A stretch of DNA of 64,000 nt, taken from Atopomonas sediminilitoris (GTDB taxonomy: Bacteria; Pseudomonadota; Gammaproteobacteria; Pseudomonadales; Pseudomonadaceae). The DNA lies in contig NZ_JAKUMM010000001.1 in assembly GCF_022601735.1 (NCBI RefSeq), forward strand, positions 445,190 to 509,189, read 5' to 3'. A program made the translations under genes and the position numbers. Positions within the stretch are counted from its first letter, which is position 1. The number at the start of each line of letters is the position of its first letter. The notes below the pieces were generated by a model. It saw only the letters and a program-made list of their open reading frames with translations, searched no databases and was not told the DNA's origin. This document shows positions 25,977 to 34,897 of this stretch, one piece after another.

Positions 25977-27415
25977 GCCCGTCACGGCAACTGTGGTGGC
26001 TGCGTAACGATTTACGCTGCGCCGACAACCCTGCACTGAATGCAGCCCTCGCCCGCGGCCCTGTATTGGCCTGCTTTGTGATCAGCCCCGCACAGTGGCA
26101 AGCGCATGACGACGCCGCCTGCAAAGTGGACTTCTGGCTGCGCAGCCTGCGCGAGTTAAGCCGCGAGCTGGCCGCACTGAATATTCCGCTCAAGCTGATC
26201 CACTGCCCGCTGTGGGCTGACGTGCCACAAGCGCTCAGCGCATTTTGCGCAGAGCACAACATTGCCGCCGTACACAGCAACGCCGAATACGCTGTGAATG
26301 AGCGCCAACGCGATCAGGCCTGCGCCCAAGCCTTGGCCAAGCAAGGGATCAGCTGGCATGCCGAGCATGGCAATGTGCTGGCCGCCCCCGGCAGCGTGCT
26401 CACCAACAGCGACACGGTGTTTAAGGTGTACAGCCAGTTTCGCAAGCGCTTGTTAGCCCAATGGAGCCTCAGCGGCAGCCCCTGCCCTAGCCCATACCCC
26501 AAAGCACAAGCCGCACTGACGATGAGCGCCGATGCTATTCCACCAACGGTTAACGGCTTTGCCACCCCCACTGCCGAGCTGCAAGCACTGTGGCCTGCCG
26601 GCACGGATGCTGCCCTCGCGCGGCTGCGCGCGTTCGCTGACAGCGCCCTGCTCGACTACAAAACCCAGCGCGACTTACCCGCGCTGCCTGGCACCAGCCA
26701 GCTATCGCCCTATTTGGCCGCTGGCGTAGTGTCACTCAGGCAATGCCTGTACAGCGCGCAGATGGCCAATGACGGCCAACTGGCCGACGGTAATGACGGC
26801 GCCGTGCAGTGGATTAACGAGCTGCTGTGGCGCGAGTTTTACCTGCACATTCTGGCCGGCTACCCACGGGTGTCGCGCCATCGCGCCTTTAGACCCGAAA
26901 CCGAGCTGGTTGCGTGGCGCCATGCGCCCGAGGATCTGGCCGCGTGGCAACAAGGCCGCACCGGCATCCCAATTGTGGATGCCGCCATGCGCCAATTGCT
27001 GGCCACCGGCTGGATGCACAACCGCCTGCGCATGGTCAGCGCCATGTTCCTGACCAAGAACCTGCTGATCGATTGGCGCGCGGGCGAGCGCTGGTTTATG
27101 CAACACCTGATTGACGGCGACCTGGCCGCCAACAACGGCGGCTGGCAATGGTCTGCCAGCACCGGCACCGATGCCGCGCCGTACTTTCGCGTGTTCAATC
27201 CCGTCAGCCAGTCGCAACGCAACGACCCAGACGGCCACTTCATCCGCCACTGGCTGCCGGAGTTATCTAGCCTCGATGCGCGCAGCATTCACCAACCCAG
27301 CAGCGGGCTGTTTGGCGTCGACCATTACCCAGCGCCGATCGTTGACTTAAGCAGCAGTCGCCAACGTGCCATTGCCGCGTTTAAAAACCTGCCTAAAGCC
27401 CAGGAGATCGCTTAA
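25973..27415 (+). CDS. phrB: Deoxyribodipyrimidine photolyase
   Basis: A 480-residue class I CPD photolyase that repairs UV-induced cyclobutane pyrimidine dimers using blue light. The N-terminal alpha/beta antenna domain (WWLRNDLRCADNPAL) precedes the FAD domain with GIPIVDAAMRQL, TGWMHNRLRMV and the FAD-binding GDLAANNGGWQWSASTGTDA region. The length is normal. The start overlaps the LitR stop codon by 4 bp (ATGA). Its place directly after the light regulator supports induction by light. Confidence 0.96.
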   Translation: MSPSRQLWWLRNDLRCADNPALNAALARGPVLACFVISPAQWQAHDDAACKVDFWLRSLRELSRELAALNIPLKLIHCPLWADVPQALSAFCAEHNIAAVHSNAEYAVNERQRDQACAQALAKQGISWHAEHGNVLAAPGSVLTNSDTVFKVYSQFRKRLLAQWSLSGSPCPSPYPKAQAALTMSADAIPPTVNGFATPTAELQALWPAGTDAALARLRAFADSALLDYKTQRDLPALPGTSQLSPYLAAGVVSLRQCLYSAQMANDGQLADGNDGAVQWINELLWREFYLHILAGYPRVSRHRAFRPETELVAWRHAPEDLAAWQQGRTGIPIVDAAMRQLLATGWMHNRLRMVSAMFLTKNLLIDWRAGERWFMQHLIDGDLAANNGGWQWSASTGTDAAPYFRVFNPVSQSQRNDPDGHFIRHWLPELSSLDARSIHQPSSGLFGVDHYPAPIVDLSSSRQRAIAAFKNLPKAQEIA

Positions 27416-27853
27416 ATGAGCACCTTCCTGCAGCACTTCACCGAGCAATTTGCGCGCATTGACGCGCACAACCTCACACCACTGCGCGAGCTGTATCACA
27501 ACGACTTGCGCTTTGAAGACCCGCTACACCAGCTCAGCGGCCTGCCCGCCTTAGAGGACTACTGCCGGCAGCTGTACCAAAGCACCCAAGACATTCGCTG
27601 GCAGTTTCACAGCCTCGACCAAATCGCCGGCAATGCACAAAACGGGCGCGGCTACCTGCGCTGGAGCTTGAACTTCAGCCATCCCAGCCTTAAACGCGGC
27701 GCGCCCATCTGCGTGCATGGCTGCTCGTATTTGATTTGGCTCGACAGCAAAGTCACCCAACACCGTGACTACTTCGATGCCGGCGCCTTGCTGTATGAAC
27801 ACGTGCCGGTACTGGGCCGCGTGATTGCCTGGCTAAAGGGGCGCTTAGCATGA
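27416..27853 (+). CDS. NTF2-like (SnoaL-fold) protein
   Basis: A 145-residue small soluble protein with the pattern of a nuclear transport factor 2-like fold: an N-terminal helix followed by YHNDLRFEDPLHQLSGLPALEDY, then mixed beta strands. Such folds bind small hydrophobic molecules or act as isomerases. It begins immediately after the photolyase stop codon and its end overlaps the next gene by 4 bp. It is a regular member of the photolyase/SDR/DUF1365/CFA clusters, and its role is unknown. Confidence 0.8.
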   Translation: MSTFLQHFTEQFARIDAHNLTPLRELYHNDLRFEDPLHQLSGLPALEDYCRQLYQSTQDIRWQFHSLDQIAGNAQNGRGYLRWSLNFSHPSLKRGAPICVHGCSYLIWLDSKVTQHRDYFDAGALLYEHVPVLGRVIAWLKGRLA

Positions 27854-28611
27854 AGATTTGGCTAAGCGGTGCCTCCAGCGGCTTAGGCCAAGCCCTCGCG
27901 CTAGAACTATTGCGCGAAGGCCACCAGCTCGCCATCAGCGCCCGCCGACAAGCCCCTTTGCAGGCTTTGGCCGCGCAATACCCCAAACAAGTGCTGGTCT
28001 TGCCCTGCGACCTGACCGATGCCGAGGCCGTCGCCGCCATGGCCCATCAGCTCAGCCGACACTGGGGCGAGCTGGACATGGCCATTCTCAATGCCGGCAC
28101 CTGCGAATACGTTGACACCAGCCACTACCAACACAGCGTGCTGGAGCGCGTGATCAAGGCCAATCTGTTCAGCGCCTCGCTGTGCGTGCAGCACTTATTG
28201 CCGCTGTTGCGCCACAGCGCCAACCCACACTTGGTGGCAGTCGGCAGCTCCGTGACTTATTTCCCACTGCCACGCGCCGAAGCCTACGGCGCCAGCAAAG
28301 CGGCGCTGCGTTACCTGTTTGAATCGCTGCGGGTTGATCTGGCCAGCGAGAACATCGCCGTCACCTTGGTCAGCCCAGGCTTTATTGACACCCCACTGAC
28401 CGCGCAAAACGACTTCCCCATGCCGCAGCAGCTCAGCGCTGAACAAGCGGCCAGCTATATCTGCCGCCGCTTGGCTAAGCGCCCACAAGAGATCAACTTT
28501 CCCGCGCTGTTTATTGGCGTACTCAAGGTGCTCGACTGTTTGCCCGCGCCGCTGCGGCTTGCCATCGGCAAACACCTTTCGCGCAACACGACAAGGAGTC
28601 CACAAGCATGA
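27850..28611 (+). CDS. SDR family oxidoreductase
   Basis: A 253-residue short-chain dehydrogenase. It has the N-terminal LSGASSGLGQALAL cofactor motif, the NAG motif (AILNAGTCEY), the catalytic Ser in VGSSVTY and the YxxxK motif in AEAYGASKAALRY. It overlaps the genes on both sides by 4 bp. An SDR gene next to COG2907, DUF1365 and CFA genes is also found in the ChrR/sigma-E singlet-oxygen operon of Rhodobacter (from memory), where the set is linked to membrane lipid modification. Confidence 0.9.
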   Translation: MKIWLSGASSGLGQALALELLREGHQLAISARRQAPLQALAAQYPKQVLVLPCDLTDAEAVAAMAHQLSRHWGELDMAILNAGTCEYVDTSHYQHSVLERVIKANLFSASLCVQHLLPLLRHSANPHLVAVGSSVTYFPLPRAEAYGASKAALRYLFESLRVDLASENIAVTLVSPGFIDTPLTAQNDFPMPQQLSAEQAASYICRRLAKRPQEINFPALFIGVLKVLDCLPAPLRLAIGKHLSRNTTRSPQA

Positions 28612-29855
28612 ATATCGCCATCATCGGCAGTGGTATCAGCGGTTTAACCTGCGCCCATTTACTCAGCCGCCAGCACCGCGTCAGCGTGTTTGAAGCCAGC
28701 GATTGGGTCGGCGGACATACCCACACTGTGGATGTGCAGGTACAAGGCCGCGACTACGCCGTCGATACCGGCTTTATCGTGTTTAACGACTGGACCTATC
28801 CCAACTTCATCCGCCTGCTGGATCAGTTGGGCGTTGCGCGCCGCGCCACTGAGATGAGCTTTTCCGTGCACGACCCAGCCAGCGGCTGCGAGTACAACGG
28901 CCACGATTTAAACACCTTGTTTGCGCAGCGACGCAACCTGCTCTCGCCGGCGTTTTGGGGCATGTTGCGCGACATCGTGCGCTTTAATCGCCAAGCGCAA
29001 GCGGATCTTGCCGAACAACGCATTGCCGCTGACACCACTCTAGGCCATTACCTGCGCGAGCAAGGCTATGGCCAACGCTTTATCGACCACTACATTGTGC
29101 CGATGGGCGCCGCCATTTGGTCGATGTCATTGGCGGACATGCTGGATTTCCCGCTGCAATTCTTTGTTCGCTTCTTTAAGAATCATGGCTTGTTGTCGGT
29201 CACCGATCGCCCGCAGTGGTATGTAGTGGCCGGCGGCTCACGCAGCTATATCGAGCCACTGACCGCACGTTTTAAGCACGACATCCGCCTGAACTGCCCC
29301 GTCACTCAAGTCACGCGCGACGCCAGTGGCGTGAGCGTGCACAGCGCCCAAGGTATAGAACGCTTCGACAAAGTGATCTTTGCCTGCCACAGCGATCAAG
29401 CCTTGGCCCTGCTGGCAACCCCCAGCGAGGCCGAGCAAAGCATTCTTGGCGCGATTACCTACGCCGACAATGACGTGGTGCTGCACACCGACACGCGCCT
29501 GCTGCCAAAGCGCCAACGAGCGTGGGCTAGCTGGAATTACCGCCTCGGCGGCCCGAGCAGCCAGCCGGCGGCAGTGACCTACGACATGAACATCCTGCAG
29601 GGCATTAACGCTGAGCACACCTTCTGCGTCAGCCTCAATCAAACCGCGTTGATTGATCCGCACAGCATTCTTGGCCGCTACCGCTATGCCCATCCGCAAT
29701 TCAGCTTGGCCGGCATGGCTGCGCAAGCGCGCTGGCAAGAACTGCTGGGCGCACAGCACAGCTACTACTGCGGGGCTTATTGGGCCAATGGTTTCCATGA
29801 AGACGGTGTGGTCAGCGCCCTGCGCGTGGCCCAAGCGTTTGGAGAACGGCTATGA
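28608..29855 (+). CDS. FAD-dependent amine-oxidase-like protein (COG2907)
   Basis: A 415-residue flavoprotein beginning MNIAIIGSGISGLTCAHLLS. It has the EASDWVGGHTHTVDV segment typical of COG2907 and a C-terminal FAD-contact segment YYCGAYWANGFHEDGVVSALR. It is distantly related to amine oxidases and phytoene desaturases. Together with DUF1365 and a CFA-like methyltransferase it probably modifies unsaturated membrane lipids; the exact reaction is unproven. It overlaps both neighbours by 4 bp. Confidence 0.9.
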   Translation: MNIAIIGSGISGLTCAHLLSRQHRVSVFEASDWVGGHTHTVDVQVQGRDYAVDTGFIVFNDWTYPNFIRLLDQLGVARRATEMSFSVHDPASGCEYNGHDLNTLFAQRRNLLSPAFWGMLRDIVRFNRQAQADLAEQRIAADTTLGHYLREQGYGQRFIDHYIVPMGAAIWSMSLADMLDFPLQFFVRFFKNHGLLSVTDRPQWYVVAGGSRSYIEPLTARFKHDIRLNCPVTQVTRDASGVSVHSAQGIERFDKVIFACHSDQALALLATPSEAEQSILGAITYADNDVVLHTDTRLLPKRQRAWASWNYRLGGPSSQPAAVTYDMNILQGINAEHTFCVSLNQTALIDPHSILGRYRYAHPQFSLAGMAAQARWQELLGAQHSYYCGAYWANGFHEDGVVSALRVAQAFGERL

Positions 29856-30661
29856 ACTCGCTAGCCGCCAGCGCGCTGTATCAAGGCGAGGTCATGCACC
29901 GGCGCTTTAGCCCGCGCGCACATGCCTTTCGCTACCCCGTCAGCCTGCTGTATTTAGATTTGGCCGAACAGGCGCAACTGTTCGCGCTCTCACCTTGGTG
30001 CTCGCCAAGTCGCTGGGCCGCGCTGAGCTTTCGAGAACAAGACTATCTGCCGGATTTAACCCAGCACGGGCAATCCCTCAGTGCGGCGGTGCGCCAGCGC
30101 GTGCTAACTATTCTCGGCCATGCACCGCAAGGCGCTATCCGTGTGCTCACCCAGCCGCGCAGCTTTGGTTGGTCATTCAACCCATTGAGCGTGTTTTACC
30201 TGTTCGATGAACAGGCGCAACTCGCCGCGATATTGCTCGAAGTCAGCAACACGCCGTGGCACGAACGCGCGTATTACGCGCTGGATTGCCAAGGCGATGG
30301 CCATCAAGGGGGCTCGGTCGGCAAAGCCATGCATGTCTCGCCCTTTTTGCCGCGCGAGATGACTTACAAAATGCGCTTCAGCCAGCCGGCGAGTCGTCTG
30401 GGCCTGCATATTGCCAACCACCCGCAGCAAGCCGACGGCAGTTTGGCGGCCAAAACCTTCGACGCCACGCTTAATCTCACGCACCGTCCACTCAACCGCA
30501 GCACGCTGCACCAACACCTACGTCAGCACCCATGGCTGACGGCGCAAACCGTGGCCCGCATTCACTGGCAGGCCTTGCAACTGCTGGTGAAACGCACGCC
30601 CATCACAGACCACCAAGCCTTAACCGAACTGCCCACTCACGCCCTGCACCGCGAGCTTTGA
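29852..30661 (+). CDS. DUF1365 family protein
   Basis: A 269-residue protein with the DUF1365 hallmarks: the N-terminal LYQGEVMHRRFSPRAHAFRY segment, RVLTQPRSFGWSFNPLSVFY and KAMHVSPFLPREMTYKMRF. Function is unknown, but DUF1365 genes accompany COG2907 and CFA genes across proteobacteria and act in the singlet-oxygen response in Rhodobacter (from memory). It begins by overlapping the FAD gene by 4 bp. A 12-bp gap with AGGAG precedes the next gene. Confidence 0.9.
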   Translation: MNSLAASALYQGEVMHRRFSPRAHAFRYPVSLLYLDLAEQAQLFALSPWCSPSRWAALSFREQDYLPDLTQHGQSLSAAVRQRVLTILGHAPQGAIRVLTQPRSFGWSFNPLSVFYLFDEQAQLAAILLEVSNTPWHERAYYALDCQGDGHQGGSVGKAMHVSPFLPREMTYKMRFSQPASRLGLHIANHPQQADGSLAAKTFDATLNLTHRPLNRSTLHQHLRQHPWLTAQTVARIHWQALQLLVKRTPITDHQALTELPTHALHREL

Positions 30662-30673
30662 CAGGAGTCCACC

Positions 30674-31966
30674 ATGTCCCAATCTAGCCTTGAAAAAAGC
30701 CTTGTTACCGCCGTTAAGCCCGCCTTGCCGCTCGCGGCCAAAGGCTTAGGTAATGCCCTGCTCAAGCGCATCGTGGTAAGACAGTTAAGCGCGCTACAGC
30801 ACGGCGGTTTAACCGTGATTGAAGGCCAACAGCGCCAGCACTACGGCGACCGTATGGCCAGCCTACAAGCCGAGCTGGAAGTCACCGATGACGCGCTGTG
30901 GGGCATGGTCGCCAGCAATGGCTCGATCGGCGCCGGCGAGGCGTACATCTTGGGGCACTGGCACTCACCCGACTTAACCGCCGTGGTGCGTGTGTTCGTG
31001 CAAAACCTCGATGTACTCGACGCCATGGAGCGCGGCCTCGCCACGCTTGCTCGCCCTCTGTTGAAGTGGCTGCATTGGCTTAATCGCAATACTCGTCAAG
31101 GTTCGCAGCGCAACATCAGCGCCCACTACGATCTAGGCAACGAGCTGTTTGAAGCCTTCCTCGACCCCACCATGATGTATTCCGCGGCGCAGTTTTTATC
31201 GCCCGACGACACCCTCGAACAGGCACAACTGAACAAGCTTGCGCGCATCTGCCAGAAGCTCGACCTCAAGCCCAGCGATCATCTGCTAGAAATAGGCACC
31301 GGCTGGGGCAGCATGGCAATCTACGCCGCCACCCACTACGGTTGCCAAGTCACCACCACCACCTTGTCGCAAGAGCAGTACGACTACACCCAACAGCGCT
31401 TGCTGCAACTGGGCCTAGATCGCCAAGTGACGCTGCTGCTCAAGGATTACCGTGACCTAGAAGGCCAGTTCGACAAGCTGGTCTCTATCGAAATGATCGA
31501 AGCCGTGGGCCACGATTTTCTCCCCGCCTACTTCGCCCAATGCAGCCACCTGCTGAAGCCCTCAGGCCTGATGCTGTTGCAAGCGATCACCATCCGCGAT
31601 CAACGCTACGAGCAAGCTCGGCGCAATGTGGACTTTATCCAGCGCTACATCTTCCCCGGTGGGGCACTGCCCTCGCCCAGCGTGTTGCTGGATGTCAGCC
31701 AAGCGCACAGTGACTTCAGCGCCATCCACATGGAAGATTTTGGCCAGCACTACGCCCGCACACTGCGCCTGTGGCACGAGCAGTTTGAAGCAGCGTGGCC
31801 GAGCATTGCGCAACACGGCTACGACGGCTATTTCCGCCGGCTTTGGCAGTTTTACCTGTGCTACTGTGAGGGCGGTTTTTTAGAGCGCACCATCGGCACG
31901 GTTCAGCTATTACTGGCCAAACCCGAGGCACGCCCCACCCCCTTACTTGGACGTTTTAATGCCTGA
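30674..31966 (+). CDS. Cyclopropane-fatty-acid synthase family methyltransferase
   Basis: A 430-residue SAM-dependent lipid methyltransferase of the CFA synthase family. It has an N-terminal substrate-binding domain and a Rossmann domain with LLEIGTGWGSMAIYAATHYG as SAM site. The conserved AHYDLGNELFEAFLDPTMMYSA and SIEMIEAVGH segments are intact. Classical members add a methylene bridge to unsaturated acyl chains. In clusters with COG2907 and DUF1365 the product may be another branched or furan fatty acid. AGGAG lies upstream of ATG 30674. Confidence 0.92.
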   Translation: MSQSSLEKSLVTAVKPALPLAAKGLGNALLKRIVVRQLSALQHGGLTVIEGQQRQHYGDRMASLQAELEVTDDALWGMVASNGSIGAGEAYILGHWHSPDLTAVVRVFVQNLDVLDAMERGLATLARPLLKWLHWLNRNTRQGSQRNISAHYDLGNELFEAFLDPTMMYSAAQFLSPDDTLEQAQLNKLARICQKLDLKPSDHLLEIGTGWGSMAIYAATHYGCQVTTTTLSQEQYDYTQQRLLQLGLDRQVTLLLKDYRDLEGQFDKLVSIEMIEAVGHDFLPAYFAQCSHLLKPSGLMLLQAITIRDQRYEQARRNVDFIQRYIFPGGALPSPSVLLDVSQAHSDFSAIHMEDFGQHYARTLRLWHEQFEAAWPSIAQHGYDGYFRRLWQFYLCYCEGGFLERTIGTVQLLLAKPEARPTPLLGRFNA

Positions 31967-32528
31967 ATCACGCATCGCCCAACCGCTACTGCGCAGCCTC
32001 ATTAACGCCGCGTTGTTCCAACTAGGCTGGTGGGCCTGCGTGCTCAGTAACGATGGCGCATTACTGCTCATCCCCGCCGCCTGCTTAGCGGCGCACTTTA
32101 TCTGGGTGGGCAGCTGGGCTCGCGAAGGCAAACTGGTGGTCAGCGTGATGCTGGCCGGCAGCGCCCTAGACACCTTTTTGATGCAACTTGGCGTGTTTGA
32201 CTTTGGCGCCGAAAGGCGACTGTTGCCGCTATGGCTGGCTTTGATGTGGGCCTTGCTAGCCACCACCTTGCACCACAGCCTAGCCTGGAGCGCTAAACCT
32301 TGGTGGCGTGCCAGCGTGTTAGGAGCCATCGGCGGGCCACTGGCCTATTTCGGCGGCGCGCAACTGGCCAACATTGGCTTACCGCTGGGCACGTTGGCCA
32401 CCCTCGCCTTACTGTCCATCACATGGGCCGTGGTGATGCCGTTAACCCACGGCTTTGCCCAGCTGTATGACGCGCAGTATCGCTTGCGCTTAGCAGCAGC
32501 TAAGCAGGCGCAAAGCCGGCCAGTGTAA
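31959..32528 (+). CDS. DUF2878 membrane protein
   Basis: A 189-residue inner-membrane protein with about six hydrophobic helices and the conserved QLGVFDFGAERRLLPLWLALMW pattern of DUF2878. It is a usual last or late member of the DUF1365/CFA clusters; function unknown. ATG 31959 overlaps the end of the CFA gene by 8 bp, better than the upstream TTG 31947. It is the last gene of the operon in this window. DUF3833 and chalcone-isomerase-like genes often present in such clusters are absent. Confidence 0.85.
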   Translation: MPESRIAQPLLRSLINAALFQLGWWACVLSNDGALLLIPAACLAAHFIWVGSWAREGKLVVSVMLAGSALDTFLMQLGVFDFGAERRLLPLWLALMWALLATTLHHSLAWSAKPWWRASVLGAIGGPLAYFGGAQLANIGLPLGTLATLALLSITWAVVMPLTHGFAQLYDAQYRLRLAAAKQAQSRPV

Positions 32529-32548
32529 AAATACTGGGCAAAAAAAAC

Positions 32549-32568
32549 GGCGGGCTAATCAGCCCGCC
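32549..32568 (-). terminator. Terminator of ccoM (minus strand)
   Basis: GGCGGGCT-AATC-AGCCCGCC is a perfect 8-bp stem. On the minus strand it is followed by eight consecutive T residues, so it ends the ccoM transcript. It lies 20 bp after the DUF2878 stop codon and could also slow plus-strand transcription. Confidence 0.85.
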
Positions 32569-32606
32569 AAATCATGCGTGAGTGTATTCACCGAACTATG
32601 TGCAAC

Positions 32607-32723
32607 TCAAGATTTGCTCTTGTTTTGCGCATCCTTCCAAATGAAATACCCCACAGCCCCGAGAAATCCGACCATTAAGCCGACGGTAAGCACGCCGGCT
32701 AGTACCACTTCATCCACAAACAT
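32607..32723 (-). CDS. ccoM: Small cbb3 oxidase subunit CcoM-like protein, 38 residues
   Basis: This reading frame encodes MFVDEVVLAGVLTVGLMVGF, then LGAVGYFIWKDAQNKSKS: a single transmembrane helix with a short charged tail. From memory it is very close to CcoM, the 37-residue single-helix subunit found in the cbb3 cytochrome c oxidase of Pseudomonas stutzeri, which stabilises the complex. AGGGGA lies 5 nt before the ATG. It is a stand-alone gene with its own terminator and an Anr-type promoter. The cbb3 structural genes (ccoNOQP) are not in the window, as expected for ccoM. It is shorter than common gene-finder limits. Confidence 0.85.
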   Translation of the reverse strand: MFVDEVVLAGVLTVGLMVGFLGAVGYFIWKDAQNKSKS

Positions 32724-32766
32724 ACTGTTCCCCTTAAGCACGTTGGCCTGCCTAACTCATGGGTTC

Positions 32767-32808
32767 ACAGTACGGGCGCCTGAGCAAAAGCTTATTGACC
32801 TTGATCAA
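32767..32808 (-). promoter_or_regulatory. Anr (FNR-type) box and -10 of ccoM
   Basis: TTGACCTTGATCAA (32795-32808) matches nine of the ten conserved bases of the TTGAT-N4-ATCAA box. On the minus strand a TACTGT -10 hexamer lies at 32767-32772. A start near 32760 would put the box centre at about -41, the normal class II activator position. ccoM should therefore be switched on at low oxygen by Anr. Confidence 0.8.
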
Positions 32809-32854
32809 TAAATAACCACACGCAGGCAAATCACGTTTTTGCGGTCTAGGCTAT

Positions 32855-32880
32855 TCAAGGAAGTGGCGTTGTTGCCGAAA
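32855..32880 (+). promoter_or_regulatory. FliA (sigma-28) type promoter of the chemoreceptor gene
   Basis: TCAA (32855-32858), 15 bp, then GCCGAAA (32874-32880) resembles the flagellar sigma-28 pattern (TMAA-N15-GCCGATAA). It lies about 50 bp before the chemoreceptor start, on the correct strand. Chemoreceptors are classical FliA-regulon members. Confidence 0.6.
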
Positions 32881-32928
32881 CCTAAGGCATCAATGACCTA
32901 AAACAGTTGTCCATGCAGGGTACCCCCG

Positions 32929-34809
32929 ATGAAAATCAGCCATAAAGTGGGTTTGGCCGCCGCCACCGTACTCTTTCTGACCACCGCCATTTTGTCGTGG
33001 TCGCAAGTCAGCCAAGTGCGTGACACCTTACGCGATGAGGCCAACGCCTCTATCCGTGACGCCAGCAGCGCACTGGCCAACCAAATTGAAAACTGGCTCA
33101 ACGGTAAATTGCAGCTCATCGACATCATGGCGCAGAGCATTGACGGCAATTTCTCCGGCGAACAAATTCAATACGTGTTCGACCGGCCAATGCTCAAGAA
33201 TGAGTTTCTGCTGGTGTTCGGCGGGCTAGAAACCGACGGTGAGCGCATCACCAACGACACCAGCTGGAACCCCACCAACTGGGATGCCCGGCAACGCCCT
33301 TGGTACAGCGCAGCCAAAGCCGCCGACAAAGCGATTTTGACTGAGCCCTACGCTGACGCTGGCACCGGTGAGATTCTTATTTCCGCTACCGCCAAACTGT
33401 CGGACAAAGGCCAGTTCATGGGCGCGTTTGGTGGTGACCTGTCTTTGGCCACGGTATCCAAAGCGGTCAACACGCTGGACTTTAACGGTGCCGGTTATGC
33501 GTTTTTGCTCAACAAAAACGGCAACATCATTTCTCACCCTAACGCCAAGCTGAACGGCAAATCCTTTAGCGAACTGTTTGATGGCAAAACACCGGCGCTT
33601 GAGCAAGAACTGGCCTCCGTCAGCACCAAAGAAAGTGATCTGCTGGTGTCCTTCACGCCGCTGGACAACCTCAAAGGCATGGATTGGTACATCGGCGTGG
33701 TGCTGGATGAAGACATCGTCATGGCTTCAGCCAACAACCTGCGCTGGAAGGCCATGGTCGGCACCGTGCTCGGCGTTGCGATCAGTATTGTCTTGCTCGG
33801 CATTCTGATGGCCAAACTGCTAGGCCCACTGCAACAGCTGCAAAACTCGCTCAGTGAAATCAACCGCGGTGAAGGTGATTTGACCCGTCGCCTACCGGTC
33901 GCCGGCAACGATGAATTGACCGTGGTATCCAGCGAGTTCAACGGTTTCTTAGAAAGCCTGCAAAAGCTCATCAGTGAAGTGCTCGGCAGCGCCAGCCAAG
34001 TGCGTCAAAGCACGGTGCTGACCTCGAACGCCGCCGAACACGCCTCCAGCCACTTGCAGCAGCAGCTACAAGAGCTCGACCAACTCGCCACCGCCATGCA
34101 CGAGATGGCCTCCACTGCGGAAGAAGTCGCGCGCAACGCACAAGCTGCCGCCACCGCAGCCAACGCCGCCAACGAGGAAACCGCCAAAGGCGTGCAAGTG
34201 GTGTCACGCTCGACCGACGCGATCAAGCAACTGGCCACCGACATGGACGACACCAGCCATGCCATCAATGAACTGGCCAAAGTCAGCCACAACATTGAAT
34301 CGATTCTGTCGGTAATCACCGGCATCGCCGAGCAAACCAACCTGTTGGCCTTGAACGCCGCCATTGAGGCCGCGCGCGCCGGTGAATCTGGCCGTGGCTT
34401 TGCCGTGGTCGCCGATGAGGTCCGCTCGCTGGCCTCGCGCACGCAAGAATCGACCCGCGAAATTCGCGAGATGATTGATCAGCTCTCGACAGGTGTGAAG
34501 CACGCCGAAGAGAAAATGCGCATCAACCGCGACAGCGCCACGCAAACGGCCGAAGAAGCCAGCGCGGCTAACGAATCGCTGCACAAGATTCGCGAAGCCA
34601 TCAGCCGCATCAACGACATGAACCTGCAAATCGCCGCCGCCGCGGAAGAGCAAAGCGCGACCACTGAAGAAATCAACCGCAACACCACCAACATCCGCGA
34701 CATCAGTCAGGATGTGGCCAGCGGTGCTGAGCAACAAGTACAGCAATGCGGCCTGATGGGTGACCAAGTCAGTCAGCAAAACCGCTTGCTGGGCCGCTTT
34801 AAGGTTTAA
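32929..34809 (+). CDS. Methyl-accepting chemotaxis protein with dCache_1 sensor
   Basis: A 626-residue inner-membrane chemoreceptor. TM1 is near 7-27, a periplasmic double-Cache domain covers about 35-270, TM2 about 277-298, HAMP about 299-350, and a long cytoplasmic signalling domain follows with the hairpin tip [37 protein letters not shown]. The distal Cache pocket has RQRPWYSAA and downstream EPYADAGTG, resembling the amino-acid-binding motif. The position expected to be Tyr five residues before the Arg is Trp (NWDARQR), so the ligand may differ. No C-terminal CheR-tethering pentapeptide is seen. Confidence 0.92.
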   Translation: MKISHKVGLAAATVLFLTTAILSWSQVSQVRDTLRDEANASIRDASSALANQIENWLNGKLQLIDIMAQSIDGNFSGEQIQYVFDRPMLKNEFLLVFGGLETDGERITNDTSWNPTNWDARQRPWYSAAKAADKAILTEPYADAGTGEILISATAKLSDKGQFMGAFGGDLSLATVSKAVNTLDFNGAGYAFLLNKNGNIISHPNAKLNGKSFSELFDGKTPALEQELASVSTKESDLLVSFTPLDNLKGMDWYIGVVLDEDIVMASANNLRWKAMVGTVLGVAISIVLLGILMAKLLGPLQQLQNSLSEINRGEGDLTRRLPVAGNDELTVVSSEFNGFLESLQKLISEVLGSASQVRQSTVLTSNAAEHASSHLQQQLQELDQLATAMHEMASTAEEVARNAQAAATAANAANEETAKGVQVVSRSTDAIKQLATDMDDTSHAINELAKVSHNIESILSVITGIAEQTNLLALNAAIEAARAGESGRGFAVVADEVRSLASRTQESTREIREMIDQLSTGVKHAEEKMRINRDSATQTAEEASAANESLHKIREAISRINDMNLQIAAAAEEQSATTEEINRNTTNIRDISQDVASGAEQQVQQCGLMGDQVSQQNRLLGRFKV

Positions 34810-34843
34810 TCAGCGCAACCCTGCGCAAAACCCTGCGTAAAAC

Positions 34844-34872
34844 AAAACCCCGGTCATCACAACCGGGGTTTT
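34844..34872. terminator. Bidirectional terminator
   Basis: AAAACCCCGGT and ACCGGGGTTTT around a 7-nt loop, with A and T tracts on both sides, between the convergent chemoreceptor and fatty-acid oxidation genes. Confidence 0.85.
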
Positions 34873-34897
34873 GTCGTTTTAAGCCCAATTGCTCGGG

